From Pseudomonas fluvialis (GTDB taxonomy: Bacteria > Pseudomonadota > Gammaproteobacteria > Pseudomonadales > Pseudomonadaceae): 64,000 nt of DNA. A program made the position numbers and the translations under genes. The stretch covers positions 62,001-126,000 of the forward strand of contig NZ_JACHLL010000001.1 of assembly GCF_014207935.1 (NCBI RefSeq), written 5' to 3'. Shown here in pieces: positions 33,757 through 45,433 of the stretch (position 1 is the first letter of the stretch; each line of letters opens with the position of its first letter). The notes below the pieces were generated by a model, which saw only the letters and a program-made list of their open reading frames with translations, was not told where the DNA came from and ran no database searches.

Positions 33757-34053
33757 ATGACCGAACAACAACGCCTGGAACTGGAAGCCGCCACCTTCCG
33801 CCGCCTGCTTGAGCACCTGCAGAACCGCTGTGATGTGCAGAACATCGACCTGATGAACCTCGCCGGTTTCTGCCGCAACTGCCTAGGCAAGTGGTACAAG
33901 GCCGCCGCCGATGAGCGCGGCGTTGAGTTGTCCGCCGACGCCGCCCGTGACGGCATCTACGGCATGCCCTACGCGCAGTGGAAAGCCCAGCACCAGAAAG
34001 AAGCCAGCGCCGAACAACTGGCCCAGTTCGACAAGAGCAAGCCCAATGACTGA
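33757..34053 (+). CDS. DUF1244 family protein
   Basis: A 98-residue protein with the conserved DUF1244 pattern: FRRLLEHLQNRCDVQNIDLMNLAGFCRNCLGKWY at 10-43, then a GIYGMPYAQWKAQHQ motif. The family is widespread in proteobacteria and of unknown function; the CRNC cysteines could bind metal. CAAGGAGC precedes the ATG. Its last eight bases overlap the next gene, so the two are coupled. The pair is enclosed by the inverted repeats A and B. Confidence 0.88.
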   Translation: MTEQQRLELEAATFRRLLEHLQNRCDVQNIDLMNLAGFCRNCLGKWYKAAADERGVELSADAARDGIYGMPYAQWKAQHQKEASAEQLAQFDKSKPND

Positions 34054-34384
34054 TCTGAACGATTTCCGCGCCAGCCTGCGCAGCGGCCAGCATGTTTTCG
34101 CCGACACCCTGGCCTTTATCGCCGAACACTATGACTACCAACCCAGCGCCTTTCGCAACGGTGCGGTAGAAAACGCCAGCGGCCAGAACGAAGGTTCGTG
34201 CAAGCTGCTCGGCCTGGCCCTGCTGGAGGGCTTCAGCGTGGAGGAAACCCTGCTGGCCTTCGGCGAGCACTACCGCAGCGTTCTGGCCACCCCGGAAGGC
34301 AGTGACCACGGCAATATTCGTGCGCTGATGGATACCGGCCTCGCCGGTGTGCGCTTCAAGCAGCCATCGCTGCGCCGCAAGTAG
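34046..34384 (+). CDS. HopJ-family protein (conserved chromosomal type)
   Basis: A 112-residue protein beginning MTDLNDFRASLRSGQ and containing HYDYQPSAFRNG, ENASGQNEGSCKLLGLALLEG and GEHYRSVLATPEGSDHGNIR, the hallmarks of the family named after the type III effector candidate HopJ. Chromosomal copies like this one are found in many bacteria without type III secretion, so the effector label should not be taken literally. It overlaps the DUF1244 gene by eight bases. Function unknown. Confidence 0.88.
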   Translation: MTDLNDFRASLRSGQHVFADTLAFIAEHYDYQPSAFRNGAVENASGQNEGSCKLLGLALLEGFSVEETLLAFGEHYRSVLATPEGSDHGNIRALMDTGLAGVRFKQPSLRRK

Positions 34385-34432
34385 CGCTGAAAACGCAGAC
34401 GCCTGCACTTGGCGGCGTCTGAGAGCATGAGC

Positions 34433-34552
34433 AGGATCGTGCGAGCTAGAGCGAGACAAGGCGAGAACCGCCGAGGACGCGGAGTTTACTGAGTGTAAAT
34501 GAGCAGTCCGAGGCGGTTATCAACACAGTCTCGCCGACGCGCAGCAGATCCT
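34433..34552 (-). repeat. Structured intergenic repeat, copy B (inverted relative to A)
   Basis: Outer arms AGGATC (34433-34438) and GATCCT (34547-34552); inner arms AACCGCC (34466-34472) and GGCGGTT (34512-34518); core CGCGGAGTTTAC-N5-GTAAATGAGC (34478-34504). Read on the minus strand it aligns with copy A through TCTGCTGCGCGTCGGC, GCTCATTTAC, GTAAACTCCGCG and GCTCTAGCTCGC. Arms differ from copy A yet still pair. Confidence 0.85.
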
Positions 34553-34559
34553 TACGAAC

Positions 34560-35039
34560 TTAGTCGCGGAAGTTGTTGTACTGCAGCGGCATCCCCAGCT
34601 CCTGGGTACGCAGCAGGGCAATGGCTTCCTGCAGATCGTCACGCTTCTTGCCGGTAATACGCACCTGCTCGCCCTGGATAGCGGCCTGCACCTTGAGCTT
34701 GGCATCCTTGATCAGGGAGACGATCTTCTTTGCCAGCTCCTTGTCGATGCCCTCGCGCAGCACCACTTCCTGCTTGACCACCTTGCCGGAAGCGTAGTGA
34801 TCTTTGATCTCTAGGCACTGCACGTCGATCTTGCGCTTGACCAACGCCAGCTTGAGGATTTCGATCATCTGCTCCAGCTGAAACTCTGCCTCGGCGGTCA
34901 GCGTCACGGTCTTTTCCTTGAACTCGAAGGTGCCCTTGCCGCGCAGATCGTAACGGCGGTCGAGGTCCTTGATGGCGTTATCCACGGCGTTGGTGACTTC
35001 ATGTTTGTCCAGTTCAGACACCACGTCGAACGAAGGCAT
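34560..35039 (-). CDS. yajQ: YajQ-family nucleotide/c-di-GMP-binding protein
   Basis: A 159-residue protein, standard length for YajQ. It starts [22 protein letters not shown] and carries the duplicated RRM-like fold with [21 protein letters not shown] and [19 protein letters not shown]. Family members bind nucleic acid and, in Xanthomonas and Pseudomonas, c-di-GMP as a transcription-linked effector. ATG 35039 is preferred; the longer frame adds only a featureless tail. It is divergent from a response regulator with a degenerate GGDEF domain. Given the many c-di-GMP proteins in this window the connection is suggestive. Confidence 0.93.
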   Translation of the reverse strand: MPSFDVVSELDKHEVTNAVDNAIKDLDRRYDLRGKGTFEFKEKTVTLTAEAEFQLEQMIEILKLALVKRKIDVQCLEIKDHYASGKVVKQEVVLREGIDKELAKKIVSLIKDAKLKVQAAIQGEQVRITGKKRDDLQEAIALLRTQELGMPLQYNNFRD

Positions 35040-35187
35040 GCTTGATTCTCCAGATAAACGGCGCAACCCTTGTCACAGCAGGGCTACGCACAGCTTGACG
35101 ATAAAAACGCGCGGTCATTATAACTGCAGAATTAAATAGCGCTTGGCCATGAACCAGCGCCCCGAGCCCTTATTGCAAGAGTCTGCC

Positions 35188-37058
<1,871 letters not shown>

Positions 37059-37099
37059 GCACGGGCTACCCTGCCCTTCCCCGACTGCGGCGATTCGCC

Positions 37100-39115
37100 A
37101 TGAACCTGCGCCAGCGCCTCGACAACCTGCCGGTCGGCCGCAAGCTGCTCACCGCCCTGCTGGTTCTGCTCGGCACCCTGCTGCTGATGGCCAACCTGAC
37201 CTTCATCAGCGCCGCCTACTGGATCTTCCAGGAAAACGTTGCGCCACAGACCATGCGCAGTATCGGCCAACTGGTCGCCAGCCCGGCCATGACCAGCGAA
37301 GCCCTGGCCTCGCCGGCCACCGCCCAAGCCCTGCTGGAGCGCCTGCGCGGTTTCGAGCCGCTGCGGGCGGCAGCCCTGTACGACAGCAATGGCGTGTCCC
37401 TGGCCCAGCTGCAGCTCGGCGAAAGCCTCGACATCCCGCTGCAGATGAGCCAGTTGAAGCCGTGGCTGGCCAGCGAATACCGCTCCACGGAACTGATCAG
37501 CCTGCCCCAGCCCGGCAAGGCGCCGGGCCATCTGCTGCTGATCGCCTCCGGCGAGCTACCCAGCGCGTTCTTTACCGGCACCCTGAGCGCCAGCCTGCTC
37601 ATCCTGCTGATCAGCGCACTGCTCTGGTTCGCCATTTCCAGCCAGTCACGTCGCCTCATCACCCGCCCTCTGCGGCGCCTGGAAGAACTGTCGCGCCGGG
37701 TGACCCTGGAAGAGAACTACGCCCTGCGCGCCGAGCCCGGCAACCGCGACGAAATCGGCAGCCTGGCCGAAGCCTTCAACACCATGCTCGAACGTATCGA
37801 GGCCCGCGAGCAGCAGCTCAAGCGCGCCCGCGACGAAGCGCAGCTGGCCTCCGAACAGGCCCGCGAACTGGCCGAGGAAACCCGCCGCTCCAACCGCAAG
37901 CTGGAGCTGGAGGTGCAGGTCCGCGGCAAGATCGAGAAGAAACTCACCGGCTTCCAGAACTACCTCAACAGCATCATCGACTCGATGCCCTCGGCACTGA
38001 TCGCCCTCGACGAGCAATTGTTCGTCACCCAGTGGAACCAGGAGGCCAGCCGCCTCTCCGGCACGCGCATGGATCAGGCGCTGAACCAGCCCCTGCTGCT
38101 GGCCTTCCCCTCTCTCAAGCCTTACCAGAACCAGTTGCGTCGCTGCATCGAACGGCACCGGGTAGAAAAAGTCGAGCGGGTCAGTTGGCAGCAAAACGGT
38201 GAGCAGCAGCATTACGACCTGACCTTCTACCCGCTGACCGGCAGCGCCGGGCGGGGCGTGGTGATCCGCATCGACGACATCAACCGGCGCCTGGCCATGG
38301 AAGAGCTGCTGGTACAGTCGGAAAAGATGCTCTCGGTCGGTGGCCTGGCGGCCGGCATGGCCCATGAAATCAACAATCCACTGGGCGCCATCCTGCACAA
38401 CGTGCAGAACATTCGCCGGCGCCTGTCGACCGAACTGCCGCGCAACCGAGAGCAGGCCGAAGCGCTGCAGCTGTCGCTGGAGGCCATCAACCAGTACCTC
38501 GATGCCCGGGAAATCCCCGCCCTGCTGGACGGCATCCATCAGGCCGGCAGCCGCGCGGCGAAGATCGTCAGCCACATGCTCAATTTCAGCCGGCGCAGCA
38601 ACCGTCAGCTGCTGCCGTGCGACATCAACAGCCTGATCGAACAGACCCTGGAAATCGCCGGCAACGACTTCGACCTGACTGGCAACCTCGATTTCCGCAA
38701 CCTGCTGATCATCCGCGATTTCGACAATGCGCTGCCGCCCATCCCGGTGGTCGGCAACGAGATCGAACAGGTGCTGCTCAACCTGCTGAAGAATGCCGCC
38801 CAGGCCATCCGCCAGCGCAGCGAGCAGGACGACCCGGGACGCATTACCCTGCGCACCCGGCTCAAGGCGCCCTGGCTGGAAATCCAGATCACCGACAATG
38901 GCGTGGGCATGAGCGAAGCGGTGCGCAAACGCATTTTCGAACCGTTCTACACCACCAAGGAAGTAGGCGAAGGCACGGGCCTTGGCCTGTCGCTGTCGTA
39001 CTTCATCATCACCAACAACCACAAGGGGCAGCTGGAAGTGCAGTCACGCCCGCGCAAGGGCACCACCTTCACCCTGCGCCTGCCCCTGGAACCCCCGCAA
39101 AACCTGGAGTCCTGA
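37100..39115 (+). CDS. Sensor histidine kinase (HAMP-PAS-HisKA-HATPase)
   Basis: A 671-residue membrane kinase. Helices at about 15-40 and 155-178 enclose a periplasmic sensor of about 115 residues with no recognised fold. A HAMP domain, a coiled coil (about 232-285) and a PAS domain follow. The phosphoacceptor is H422 in MAHEINNPLGAILHN; the ATPase has NLLKNAAQA, DNGVGM and GTGLGLSLSY. In P. aeruginosa the counterpart PA4398 is linked to swarming and biofilm formation, as I recall. The receiver protein at 35188-36153, two genes upstream, is a plausible partner. The next gene starts one base after its stop. Confidence 0.92.
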   Translation: MNLRQRLDNLPVGRKLLTALLVLLGTLLLMANLTFISAAYWIFQENVAPQTMRSIGQLVASPAMTSEALASPATAQALLERLRGFEPLRAAALYDSNGVSLAQLQLGESLDIPLQMSQLKPWLASEYRSTELISLPQPGKAPGHLLLIASGELPSAFFTGTLSASLLILLISALLWFAISSQSRRLITRPLRRLEELSRRVTLEENYALRAEPGNRDEIGSLAEAFNTMLERIEAREQQLKRARDEAQLASEQARELAEETRRSNRKLELEVQVRGKIEKKLTGFQNYLNSIIDSMPSALIALDEQLFVTQWNQEASRLSGTRMDQALNQPLLLAFPSLKPYQNQLRRCIERHRVEKVERVSWQQNGEQQHYDLTFYPLTGSAGRGVVIRIDDINRRLAMEELLVQSEKMLSVGGLAAGMAHEINNPLGAILHNVQNIRRRLSTELPRNREQAEALQLSLEAINQYLDAREIPALLDGIHQAGSRAAKIVSHMLNFSRRSNRQLLPCDINSLIEQTLEIAGNDFDLTGNLDFRNLLIIRDFDNALPPIPVVGNEIEQVLLNLLKNAAQAIRQRSEQDDPGRITLRTRLKAPWLEIQITDNGVGMSEAVRKRIFEPFYTTKEVGEGTGLGLSLSYFIITNNHKGQLEVQSRPRKGTTFTLRLPLEPPQNLES

Positions 39116-39691
39116 ATGGGTTACCGACTGTCGAAGATTTACACCCGCACCGGCGACAAAGGCGAGACCGGCCTGGCCGACGGCCGCCGCGTGAGCAAGG
39201 ACCACCCGCGCGTCGAAGCCATGGGAGAACTGGATACGCTCAACAGCCAGCTGGGCCTGCTGCTGGCCGAACTGGCCCTGGAAGAGCCGAAGTGCCCAGC
39301 ACTGACGGAGATCATCGAGGTGCTCAGCCCCTGCCAACACCGCCTGTTCGACCTCGGCGGCGAACTGGCCATGCCCGAATACCAGGCCCTGAACAGCGCA
39401 GAAGTGGAGCGACTGGAGCAGGTTATCGACCGCTGGAACGAGGAAGTCGGCCCGCTGGAGAACTTCATTCTGCCCGGAGGCTCGCGCCTGCTGGCCCAGG
39501 CCCATGTGTGCCGCTGCCATGCCCGCACCGCCGAGCGCCGCTGCCAGCACCTGAATGCCGTCGAGCCGGTGCGCGAAGCCGGCATGGCCTACGTCAACCG
39601 CCTGTCCGACCTGCTGTTCGTTGCCGGCCGCCTGATTGCCAAGCGCACGCAAGTCAGCGAGGTGCTGTGGCAGCAGGCCGACAAGCCCTAA
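39116..39691 (+). CDS. Cob(I)alamin adenosyltransferase, PduO type
   Basis: A 191-residue ATP:corrinoid adenosyltransferase that makes adenosylcobalamin. The ATP site KIYTRTGDKGETGLADG is at residues 7-23, and FILPGGSRLLAQAHVCRCHARTAERR is the conserved PduO helix. The ATG directly follows the kinase stop (TGA ATG), so the two are probably co-translated; why a B12-processing enzyme should be coupled to a sensor kinase is not apparent. The same order exists in P. aeruginosa as I recall (PA4398-PA4399). Confidence 0.92.
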   Translation: MGYRLSKIYTRTGDKGETGLADGRRVSKDHPRVEAMGELDTLNSQLGLLLAELALEEPKCPALTEIIEVLSPCQHRLFDLGGELAMPEYQALNSAEVERLEQVIDRWNEEVGPLENFILPGGSRLLAQAHVCRCHARTAERRCQHLNAVEPVREAGMAYVNRLSDLLFVAGRLIAKRTQVSEVLWQQADKP

Positions 39692-39701
39692 ACCCAGGCG
39701 A

Positions 39702-40646
39702 TCAGGCCTGCGGCCAGAACGCCCGAATCCCCGCTACACCCTGGGCGCCGATCTGCCAGGCGCGGTCCAGGTGTTCGGGGCCGACGCCGCCGAGCAGATA
39801 AACCGGGCGATTGCAGGTTTCCAGCCACTGCGCCGCCTGTTCCCAGCCCAGCGGCTGGGCCTCGGGGTGGGTCTGGGTCGCCTGCAGCGGCGACAGGGTG
39901 ACGAAATCCACGCCCATCTGCTCAGCCAGGGCCAGTTCCTCGGCACTGTGACAGGACGCCGCCAGCCAGCGTTCACGCGGAAACGGGCGTCCCTTGTCGG
40001 CATACTTGCGCAGCTGCTCGGCGGTGATATGCCAGCCAGCCGCCGGGAAATCCCCCAGCCACTCCAGCGGTCCCTTGAGCATCAGCTGCGCCTTGCCGGC
40101 ACACAGACCCTGAATATCCACGGCCAGGTCACGGTACTGTGCATCGAACATATTCGGTGCGCGCAGCTGGATCAGACGAGTGCCACGGGCCAGCGCCTCG
40201 CGCACGCCCTGCAGCAGCTCGGCCGGCTCCAGCGCCTCCGGGGTAATCAGGTAATGCTCCGGCAGGCGCGCCGCCGAAACTATCGGCAGATTGGCCGCCG
40301 GAAACTGGTAATTGCCCAGCTCGCGGGGCGCCGCCCAGGACAGCGGCTGGCCTTCAGCGCCATGGGGCTCACCGCTGAACGAGGACACTTCCCAGACATC
40401 CAGCAGCACCTGCTTGTCGGGGTAGTCGTGGCGCACCTTGATCAACGGCCGGGCACTCTGCAGCTCGATCCCCAGCTCTTCTTTCAATTCACGGGCCAGC
40501 GCGGCGCGCACGGTCTCACCACTTTCCACCTTGCCGCCGGGAAACTCCCACAGGCCGCCCTGATGCAGATGATCCGGACGCTTGGCCAGCAGAATGCGGC
40601 CATCCTGGCCGCGGATCACCGCGGCCGCTACATGCACTCGTTTCAC
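39702..40646 (-). CDS. mutT: MutT Nudix hydrolase fused to a ThiE-like domain
   Basis: A 314-residue fusion. Residues 1-130 form a MutT domain that cleaves 8-oxo-dGTP (Nudix box GGLWEFPGGKVESGETVRAALARELKEELG). Residues 140-314 resemble thiamine-phosphate synthase (TenI/ThiE barrel: LIQLRAPN, ASCHSAEELALAEQMGVDFVTLSP, PVYLLGGVGPEHL, GVAGIRAF) with the phosphate loop GGVG kept. I start at GTG 40646, which has GAGGAAG seven bases upstream and overlaps the GST stop (GTGA). This fusion is common in Pseudomonas. Whether the second domain is an active synthase is unknown. Confidence 0.92.
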   Translation of the reverse strand: MKRVHVAAAVIRGQDGRILLAKRPDHLHQGGLWEFPGGKVESGETVRAALARELKEELGIELQSARPLIKVRHDYPDKQVLLDVWEVSSFSGEPHGAEGQPLSWAAPRELGNYQFPAANLPIVSAARLPEHYLITPEALEPAELLQGVREALARGTRLIQLRAPNMFDAQYRDLAVDIQGLCAGKAQLMLKGPLEWLGDFPAAGWHITAEQLRKYADKGRPFPRERWLAASCHSAEELALAEQMGVDFVTLSPLQATQTHPEAQPLGWEQAAQWLETCNRPVYLLGGVGPEHLDRAWQIGAQGVAGIRAFWPQA

Positions 40647-41275
40647 GCCTGAACTTCCTCGCGGGCCGCCTGCAACCAGCGCTGGAACGGCGGCCATTGA
40701 TAGATGGTTTGTACATAAGCTTCGGCAACCGCCGGCAGGGCGATGCGATAGCAGCGCAGGCGACTGGCCACCGGCGCATAAAAGGCATCGGCAATGCTGG
40801 CGTGGCCAAACAGAAAGGGACCATCGGCACCGAAGCGACCCCGGCAATCCTGCCACAGGGCACAGATGCGCTGGATATCCGCCTGAGCAGCCTCGGGCAG
40901 CTCATCCGGCGCCTGATCACGCTGCAGATTCATCGGCAGATGCGTACGCAGGGCTGCAAAACCGCTGTGCATTTCGGCACAGACACTGCGCGCGACTGCC
41001 CGCGCGTATTCGCCGCGCGGCCACAGATGCGCTTCCGGGTAGGCTTCCGCCAGGTATTCGGCGATCGCCAGAGAGTCCCAGACCGGGCCTTCCTCGGTAT
41101 TGAGCAGCGGCACCTTGCCAGTGGGCGAATGACGCAGGATCTGCTCGCGGGTATCGGTCTGGTACAGGCGCACCCGCAGCTCCTCGTAGGGCTCGCCGGT
41201 CAGCTCCAGTGCCAGCCAGGCCCGCAGTGACCAGGAGGACAGGTTCTTGTCGCCGATCACCAGTTGCAGAGTCAT
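40643..41275 (-). CDS. Glutathione S-transferase
   Basis: A 210-residue GST. The thioredoxin-like half contains LVIGDKNLSSWSLRAWLALEL with the Ser-rich active site, GKVPLL (cis-proline) and DSLAIAEYLAE; the helical half ends with FGHASIADAFYAPVASRL, the N-capping box. It resembles the YfcF/maleylacetoacetate-like group but the substrate is unknown. ATG 41275 is the start nearest the fold. Its stop overlaps the GTG of the MutT fusion. argJ lies upstream on the same strand after a hairpin. Confidence 0.9.
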   Translation of the reverse strand: MTLQLVIGDKNLSSWSLRAWLALELTGEPYEELRVRLYQTDTREQILRHSPTGKVPLLNTEEGPVWDSLAIAEYLAEAYPEAHLWPRGEYARAVARSVCAEMHSGFAALRTHLPMNLQRDQAPDELPEAAQADIQRICALWQDCRGRFGADGPFLFGHASIADAFYAPVASRLRCYRIALPAVAEAYVQTIYQWPPFQRWLQAAREEVQA

Positions 41276-41308
41276 TGCCGCACTCCTCAGCACGCCATTG
41301 GGGAAATG

Positions 41309-41336
41309 CACAGGGGACGCCGAAGCGCCCCCTGTG
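41309..41336 (-). terminator. 12-bp hairpin with TTCG loop after argJ
   Basis: On the minus strand CACAGGGGGCGC-TTCG-GCGTCCCCTGTG forms a 12-bp stem with one G-T pair. It lies 27 bases past the argJ stop and before the GST start. There is no T run, so it may attenuate rather than fully stop transcription. Confidence 0.65.
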
Positions 41337-41362
41337 TCAATCAGCCGACCGCCAGCAAACGC

Positions 41363-42580
41363 TTAGCTGCGGTACTCGGCATTGATGCGCACGTACTCGT
41401 GGGACAGGTCGGTGGTCCAGATGGTCTCGCTGCAGTCACCACGGCCCAGTTCGATGCGGATGGTGATTTCCTCGCGGGCCATCACCGCAGCGCCCTGCTC
41501 CTCGGTATAGCTGGCGGCGCGACCGCCCTGACTGGCGATACAAACCTCGCCGAGGAACACGTCAATCTTGCTCACATCCAGTTGCGGCACGCCGGCATAG
41601 CCGACGGCGGCGAGGATACGTCCCCAGTTGGGATCGGAAGCGAACAGCGCGGTCTTGATCAGCGGCGAGTGGGCCACGGCGTAGCCGACATCCAGGCATT
41701 CCTGATGGTTGCCACCGCCGTTGACCTCAACGGTGACGAACTTGGTAGCGCCTTCGCCGTCACGAACGATGGCCTGGGCCACTTCCATGAACACCTCGAA
41801 CACGGCCTGCTTGAGCTTGGCGAACAGTTCGCCGGTCGTGCTGGTGATTTCCGGCAGGGTAGCCTGGCCGGTGGCAATCAGCATGCAGCAGTCGTTGGTC
41901 GAGGTGTCGCCATCGATGGTGATGCGGTTGAACGACTTGTTCGCCGCGTCACTGACCAGAGCCTGCAGTACCTCGCGACTCACCTTCGCATCGGTGGCGA
42001 TATAGCCCAGCATGGTCGCCATGTTCGGGCGGATCATGCCGGCGCCTTTGCTGATACCGGTCACGGTCACGGTCACGCCGTCATGCTGGAACTGGCGGCT
42101 GGCACCCTTGGGCAGGGTGTCGGTGGTCATGATGCCTTCGGCCGCCTGCGCCCAGTTGCCTTCGGCCAGATCGTCGAGCGCCGCCTGCAGCGCGCCCTCG
42201 ATCTTCTCCACCGGCAGCGGCTCACCGATCACACCGGTGGAAAACGGCAGTACGGCGGTTTCACTCACACCGGTCAGCTGGGCCAGCGCCGCACAGGTAC
42301 GACGGGCATTGGCCAGGCCGTCCGGACCGGTGCCGGCATTGGCATTGCCGGTATTGGTGAGGAAGTAACGCACTTCGCCCTGCAGGCGCTCGCGGGTAAC
42401 CAGCACCGGGGCGGCACAGAACGCATTGGTAGTAGTCACACCGGCCACGCGCGAGCCTTCGGCACAGCGCATCACCACCACATCCTTGCGCCCTGGGCGC
42501 TTGATACCGGCGGAAGCAATGCCGAGTTCAAAACCGGGAACCGGGTGCAGAGTGGGCAAAGGGCCAAGACCAACAGCCAT
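41363..42580 (-). CDS. argJ: Bifunctional ornithine acetyltransferase / N-acetylglutamate synthase
   Basis: A 405-residue enzyme of the cyclic arginine pathway that moves acetyl from N-acetylornithine to glutamate. It is made as a precursor and cuts itself at the conserved ATML site ([13 protein letters not shown]), where the Thr becomes the nucleophile of the beta chain. GISKGAGMI just before and the end RINAEYRS are typical; [11 protein letters not shown] near residue 50 is the substrate loop. It follows secA on the same strand after the secA terminator, so it has its own promoter in the 114-base gap. Confidence 0.96.
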   Translation of the reverse strand: MAVGLGPLPTLHPVPGFELGIASAGIKRPGRKDVVVMRCAEGSRVAGVTTTNAFCAAPVLVTRERLQGEVRYFLTNTGNANAGTGPDGLANARRTCAALAQLTGVSETAVLPFSTGVIGEPLPVEKIEGALQAALDDLAEGNWAQAAEGIMTTDTLPKGASRQFQHDGVTVTVTGISKGAGMIRPNMATMLGYIATDAKVSREVLQALVSDAANKSFNRITIDGDTSTNDCCMLIATGQATLPEITSTTGELFAKLKQAVFEVFMEVAQAIVRDGEGATKFVTVEVNGGGNHQECLDVGYAVAHSPLIKTALFASDPNWGRILAAVGYAGVPQLDVSKIDVFLGEVCIASQGGRAASYTEEQGAAVMAREEITIRIELGRGDCSETIWTTDLSHEYVRINAEYRS

Positions 42581-42641
42581 GTGTGCGCTCCTTGTCGAAG
42601 TGTGCGGCTCTTGAGAGCCGTCTGATACGGAAAGGTGAGGT

Positions 42642-42675
42642 AAAAACGCCGCGAGCAGCCAGGCTGGTCGCGGCG
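42642..42675 (-). terminator. Rho-independent terminator of secA
   Basis: On the minus strand CGCCGCGA and TCGCGGCG form an 8-bp perfect stem around a 13-base loop, followed by five T residues. It sits 20-50 bases past the secA stop. Confidence 0.88.
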
Positions 42676-42694
42676 CGTTCAGGCTAGATCAGCG

Positions 42695-45433
42695 TCAGCT
42701 GATCTGCCCGTGGCAATGCTTGTACTTCTTGCCGGAACCACAGGGGCACGGCTCGTTGCGGCCGATCTTCGGTTCGCTGCTGCGCTGCGGCAGGTTGACC
42801 ACCTCGCCTTCGGGCAGCTCTTGCGCCTCATCGGCGGCCAGCACCGAAGATGCGTCGGCGTGCTGGAACTGCATGCGTTTGGCCAGCTCTTCGGCTTCGT
42901 GACGCAGACGTGCCTCTTCCTCGGCCGGATCTTCGCGACGCACCTGCACATGACTGAGCACGCGAATGGCGTCGCGCTTGATCGACTCCATCAGTTCCTG
43001 GAACAGGGTGAAGGACTCGCGCTTGTATTCCTGCTTCGGGTTCTTCTGCGCATAGCCACGCAGGTGGATGCCCTGACGCAGGTGATCCATGGTCGCCAGG
43101 TGATCCTTCCACAGGTCATCCAGCACACGCAGGAGGATCTGCTTCTCGAAGCTGCGCAGGGCATCGGCGCCGGCCTGTTCTTCCTTCTCCAGGTAAGCGG
43201 CCTGAACCTGCTCGCGGATGCGTTCACGCAGGGTTTCTTCGTACAACTGGTGATCGTCGTCCAGCCACTGCTGCACCGGCAGCTTGATGCCGAAGTCACT
43301 GGACAGGCTGTGCTCCAGGCCCTTGATGTCCCACTGCTCGGGCAACGACTGCGGCGGCAGGTGGGCATCGATGGCGGCAGTCAGCACTTCGTCACGGAAC
43401 TCGGCAATGGTCTCGCCCACGCTGTCGGCAGCCAGCAGGCTGTTGCGCATGTGGTAGATCACCTTGCGCTGCTCGTTGGCCACGTCGTCGTATTCAAGCA
43501 ACTGTTTGCGGATGTCGAAGTTGCGGCCTTCGACCTTGCGCTGCGCCTTCTCGATGGCGTTGGTCACCATGCGGTGCTCGATCGCCTCGCCCTGCTGCAT
43601 GCCCAGGGCTTTCATGAAGTTCTTCACCCGGTCGGAGGCGAAGATGCGCATCAGGTTGTCTTCCAGCGACAGGTAGAAACGGCTGGAACCCGGGTCGCCC
43701 TGGCGGCCGGCACGGCCACGCAGCTGGTTGTCGATACGGCGCGACTCGTGACGCTCGGAAGCGATCACGTGCAGGCCGCCGGCTTCGATGACCTGCTGGT
43801 GGCGCTTCTGCCACTCGGCCTTGATCGCGGCGATCTGCTCGTCGGTCGGGTTCTCCAGGGCAGCCACTTCGGCTTCCCAGTTACCACCCAGCAGGATGTC
43901 GGTACCACGACCAGCCATGTTGGTGGCGATGGTCACCGCGCCCGGACGACCGGCCTGGGCAATGATCTCGGCTTCCTTCTCGTGGTACTTGGCGTTGAGC
44001 ACCTTGTGCTCGATGCCGGCCTGCTGCAGCAGCTTGTCGACGTACTCGGAGCTTTCGATGGTGGCAGTACCCACCAGCACCGGGCGGCCGATGGCCTGGC
44101 ATTCCTTGATGTCTTCGATGATCGCCTGGTACTTCTCGTCCTGGGTCAGGTAGACCAGATCGTTGAAGTCCTTGCGCGCCACGGTGCGGTGGGTCGGAAT
44201 CACCACCACGTCCAGACCGTAGATCTGACGGAACTCGAAGGCCTCGGTATCGGCCGTACCGGTCATGCCGGACAGCTTGTTGTACAGGCGGAAATAGTTC
44301 TGGAAGGTGGTCGACGCCAGGGTCTGGCTCTCGGCCTGGATCGGCAGATTTTCCTTGGCCTCGATGGCCTGGTGCAGACCTTCGGACAGGCGACGCCCCG
44401 GCATGGTACGTCCGGTGTGTTCGTCGATCAGCAGCACCTGATCCTGCTGCACGATGTACTCGACGTTGCGATGGAACAGTTTGTGCGCGCGCAGGCCGGA
44501 ATACACATGACTGAGCAGGCTCAGATTGTGCGCCGAGTACAGGCTCTCGCCTTCGGCCAGCAGACCGGCCTGCACCAGCAGCTCTTCGACGAACTGGTGA
44601 CCGGACTCGTTGAGCTCAACCTGGCGGCTCTTCTCGTCGATGCTGTAGTGACCTTCCTGAGTCACCTGGCCTTCAACCTCCTCGATGTGCTGGGTCAGGC
44701 GCGGGATCAGGCGGTTGATTTCCTGATACAGGCGCGAGCTATCCTCCGCCTGACCGGAGATGATCAGCGGGGTGCGGGCTTCGTCGATGAGGATGGAGTC
44801 CACTTCGTCGACCACGGCGAAGTTCAGCTCACGTTGGAACTTGTCTTCCAGGCTGAAGGCCATGTTGTCGCGCAGGTAGTCGAAACCGAATTCGTTGTTG
44901 GTGCCGTAGGTGATGTCGGCCGCATAGGCTGCACGCTTTTCCTGCGGTGGCTGGAACGGGCTGACCACGCCGACCGAAAGACCGAGGAACTCGTACAGCG
45001 GGCGCATCCAGTTGGCATCGCGGCGGGCCAGGTAATCGTTGACCGTGACCACATGCACACCTTTGCCGGACAGCGCATTGAGGTACACCGCCAGGGTACC
45101 AACCAGGGTCTTGCCCTCACCGGTACGCATTTCGGCGATCTTGCCGTCATGCAGGGTCATGCCGCCAATCAGCTGCACATCGAAGTGACGCATGCCCATC
45201 ACGCGCTTGCCGGCCTCACGGGCCACGGCAAAGGCCTCTGGCAGCAGCTGGTCGAGGGTCTCACCCTTGGCCAGACGCTCCTTGAACTCGCCGGTCTTGG
45301 CCGTCAGCTGCTCATCGCTCAGAGCAATCATCCGCTCCTCGAGCGCATTGACTGCCAATACGGCCTTCTGCATGCGCTTTACTTCGCGCTCATTCTTGCT
45401 TCCGAACAGTTTTCTCAACAGAGGCGCAAACAT
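42695..45433 (-). CDS. secA: Preprotein translocase ATPase SecA
   Basis: A 912-residue motor that drives unfolded proteins through SecYEG. The first nucleotide domain has [20 protein letters not shown] (Walker A) and [14 protein letters not shown] (DEAD-type box); the second has [11 protein letters not shown]. The C-terminus carries the zinc site [14 protein letters not shown] used for SecB binding. Length is standard. It is divergent from dciA with 186 bases between the starts. Its translation may be controlled by the upstream gene in enterobacteria, but no SecM-like arrest gene is seen here. Confidence 0.98.
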   Translation of the reverse strand: MFAPLLRKLFGSKNEREVKRMQKAVLAVNALEERMIALSDEQLTAKTGEFKERLAKGETLDQLLPEAFAVAREAGKRVMGMRHFDVQLIGGMTLHDGKIAEMRTGEGKTLVGTLAVYLNALSGKGVHVVTVNDYLARRDANWMRPLYEFLGLSVGVVSPFQPPQEKRAAYAADITYGTNNEFGFDYLRDNMAFSLEDKFQRELNFAVVDEVDSILIDEARTPLIISGQAEDSSRLYQEINRLIPRLTQHIEEVEGQVTQEGHYSIDEKSRQVELNESGHQFVEELLVQAGLLAEGESLYSAHNLSLLSHVYSGLRAHKLFHRNVEYIVQQDQVLLIDEHTGRTMPGRRLSEGLHQAIEAKENLPIQAESQTLASTTFQNYFRLYNKLSGMTGTADTEAFEFRQIYGLDVVVIPTHRTVARKDFNDLVYLTQDEKYQAIIEDIKECQAIGRPVLVGTATIESSEYVDKLLQQAGIEHKVLNAKYHEKEAEIIAQAGRPGAVTIATNMAGRGTDILLGGNWEAEVAALENPTDEQIAAIKAEWQKRHQQVIEAGGLHVIASERHESRRIDNQLRGRAGRQGDPGSSRFYLSLEDNLMRIFASDRVKNFMKALGMQQGEAIEHRMVTNAIEKAQRKVEGRNFDIRKQLLEYDDVANEQRKVIYHMRNSLLAADSVGETIAEFRDEVLTAAIDAHLPPQSLPEQWDIKGLEHSLSSDFGIKLPVQQWLDDDHQLYEETLRERIREQVQAAYLEKEEQAGADALRSFEKQILLRVLDDLWKDHLATMDHLRQGIHLRGYAQKNPKQEYKRESFTLFQELMESIKRDAIRVLSHVQVRREDPAEEEARLRHEAEELAKRMQFQHADASSVLAADEAQELPEGEVVNLPQRSSEPKIGRNEPCPCGSGKKYKHCHGQIS

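Noticed and set aside
34046..34384. HopJ as a secreted type III effector
   Set aside because: No secretion or chaperone genes are nearby, and this protein family is a common chromosomal housekeeping type coupled to DUF1244.
42605..42620. Small hairpin CGGCTC-TTGA-GAGCCG between argJ and secA
   Set aside because: Six-bp stem without a T run and close to the true secA terminator; probably chance or a minor mRNA structure.
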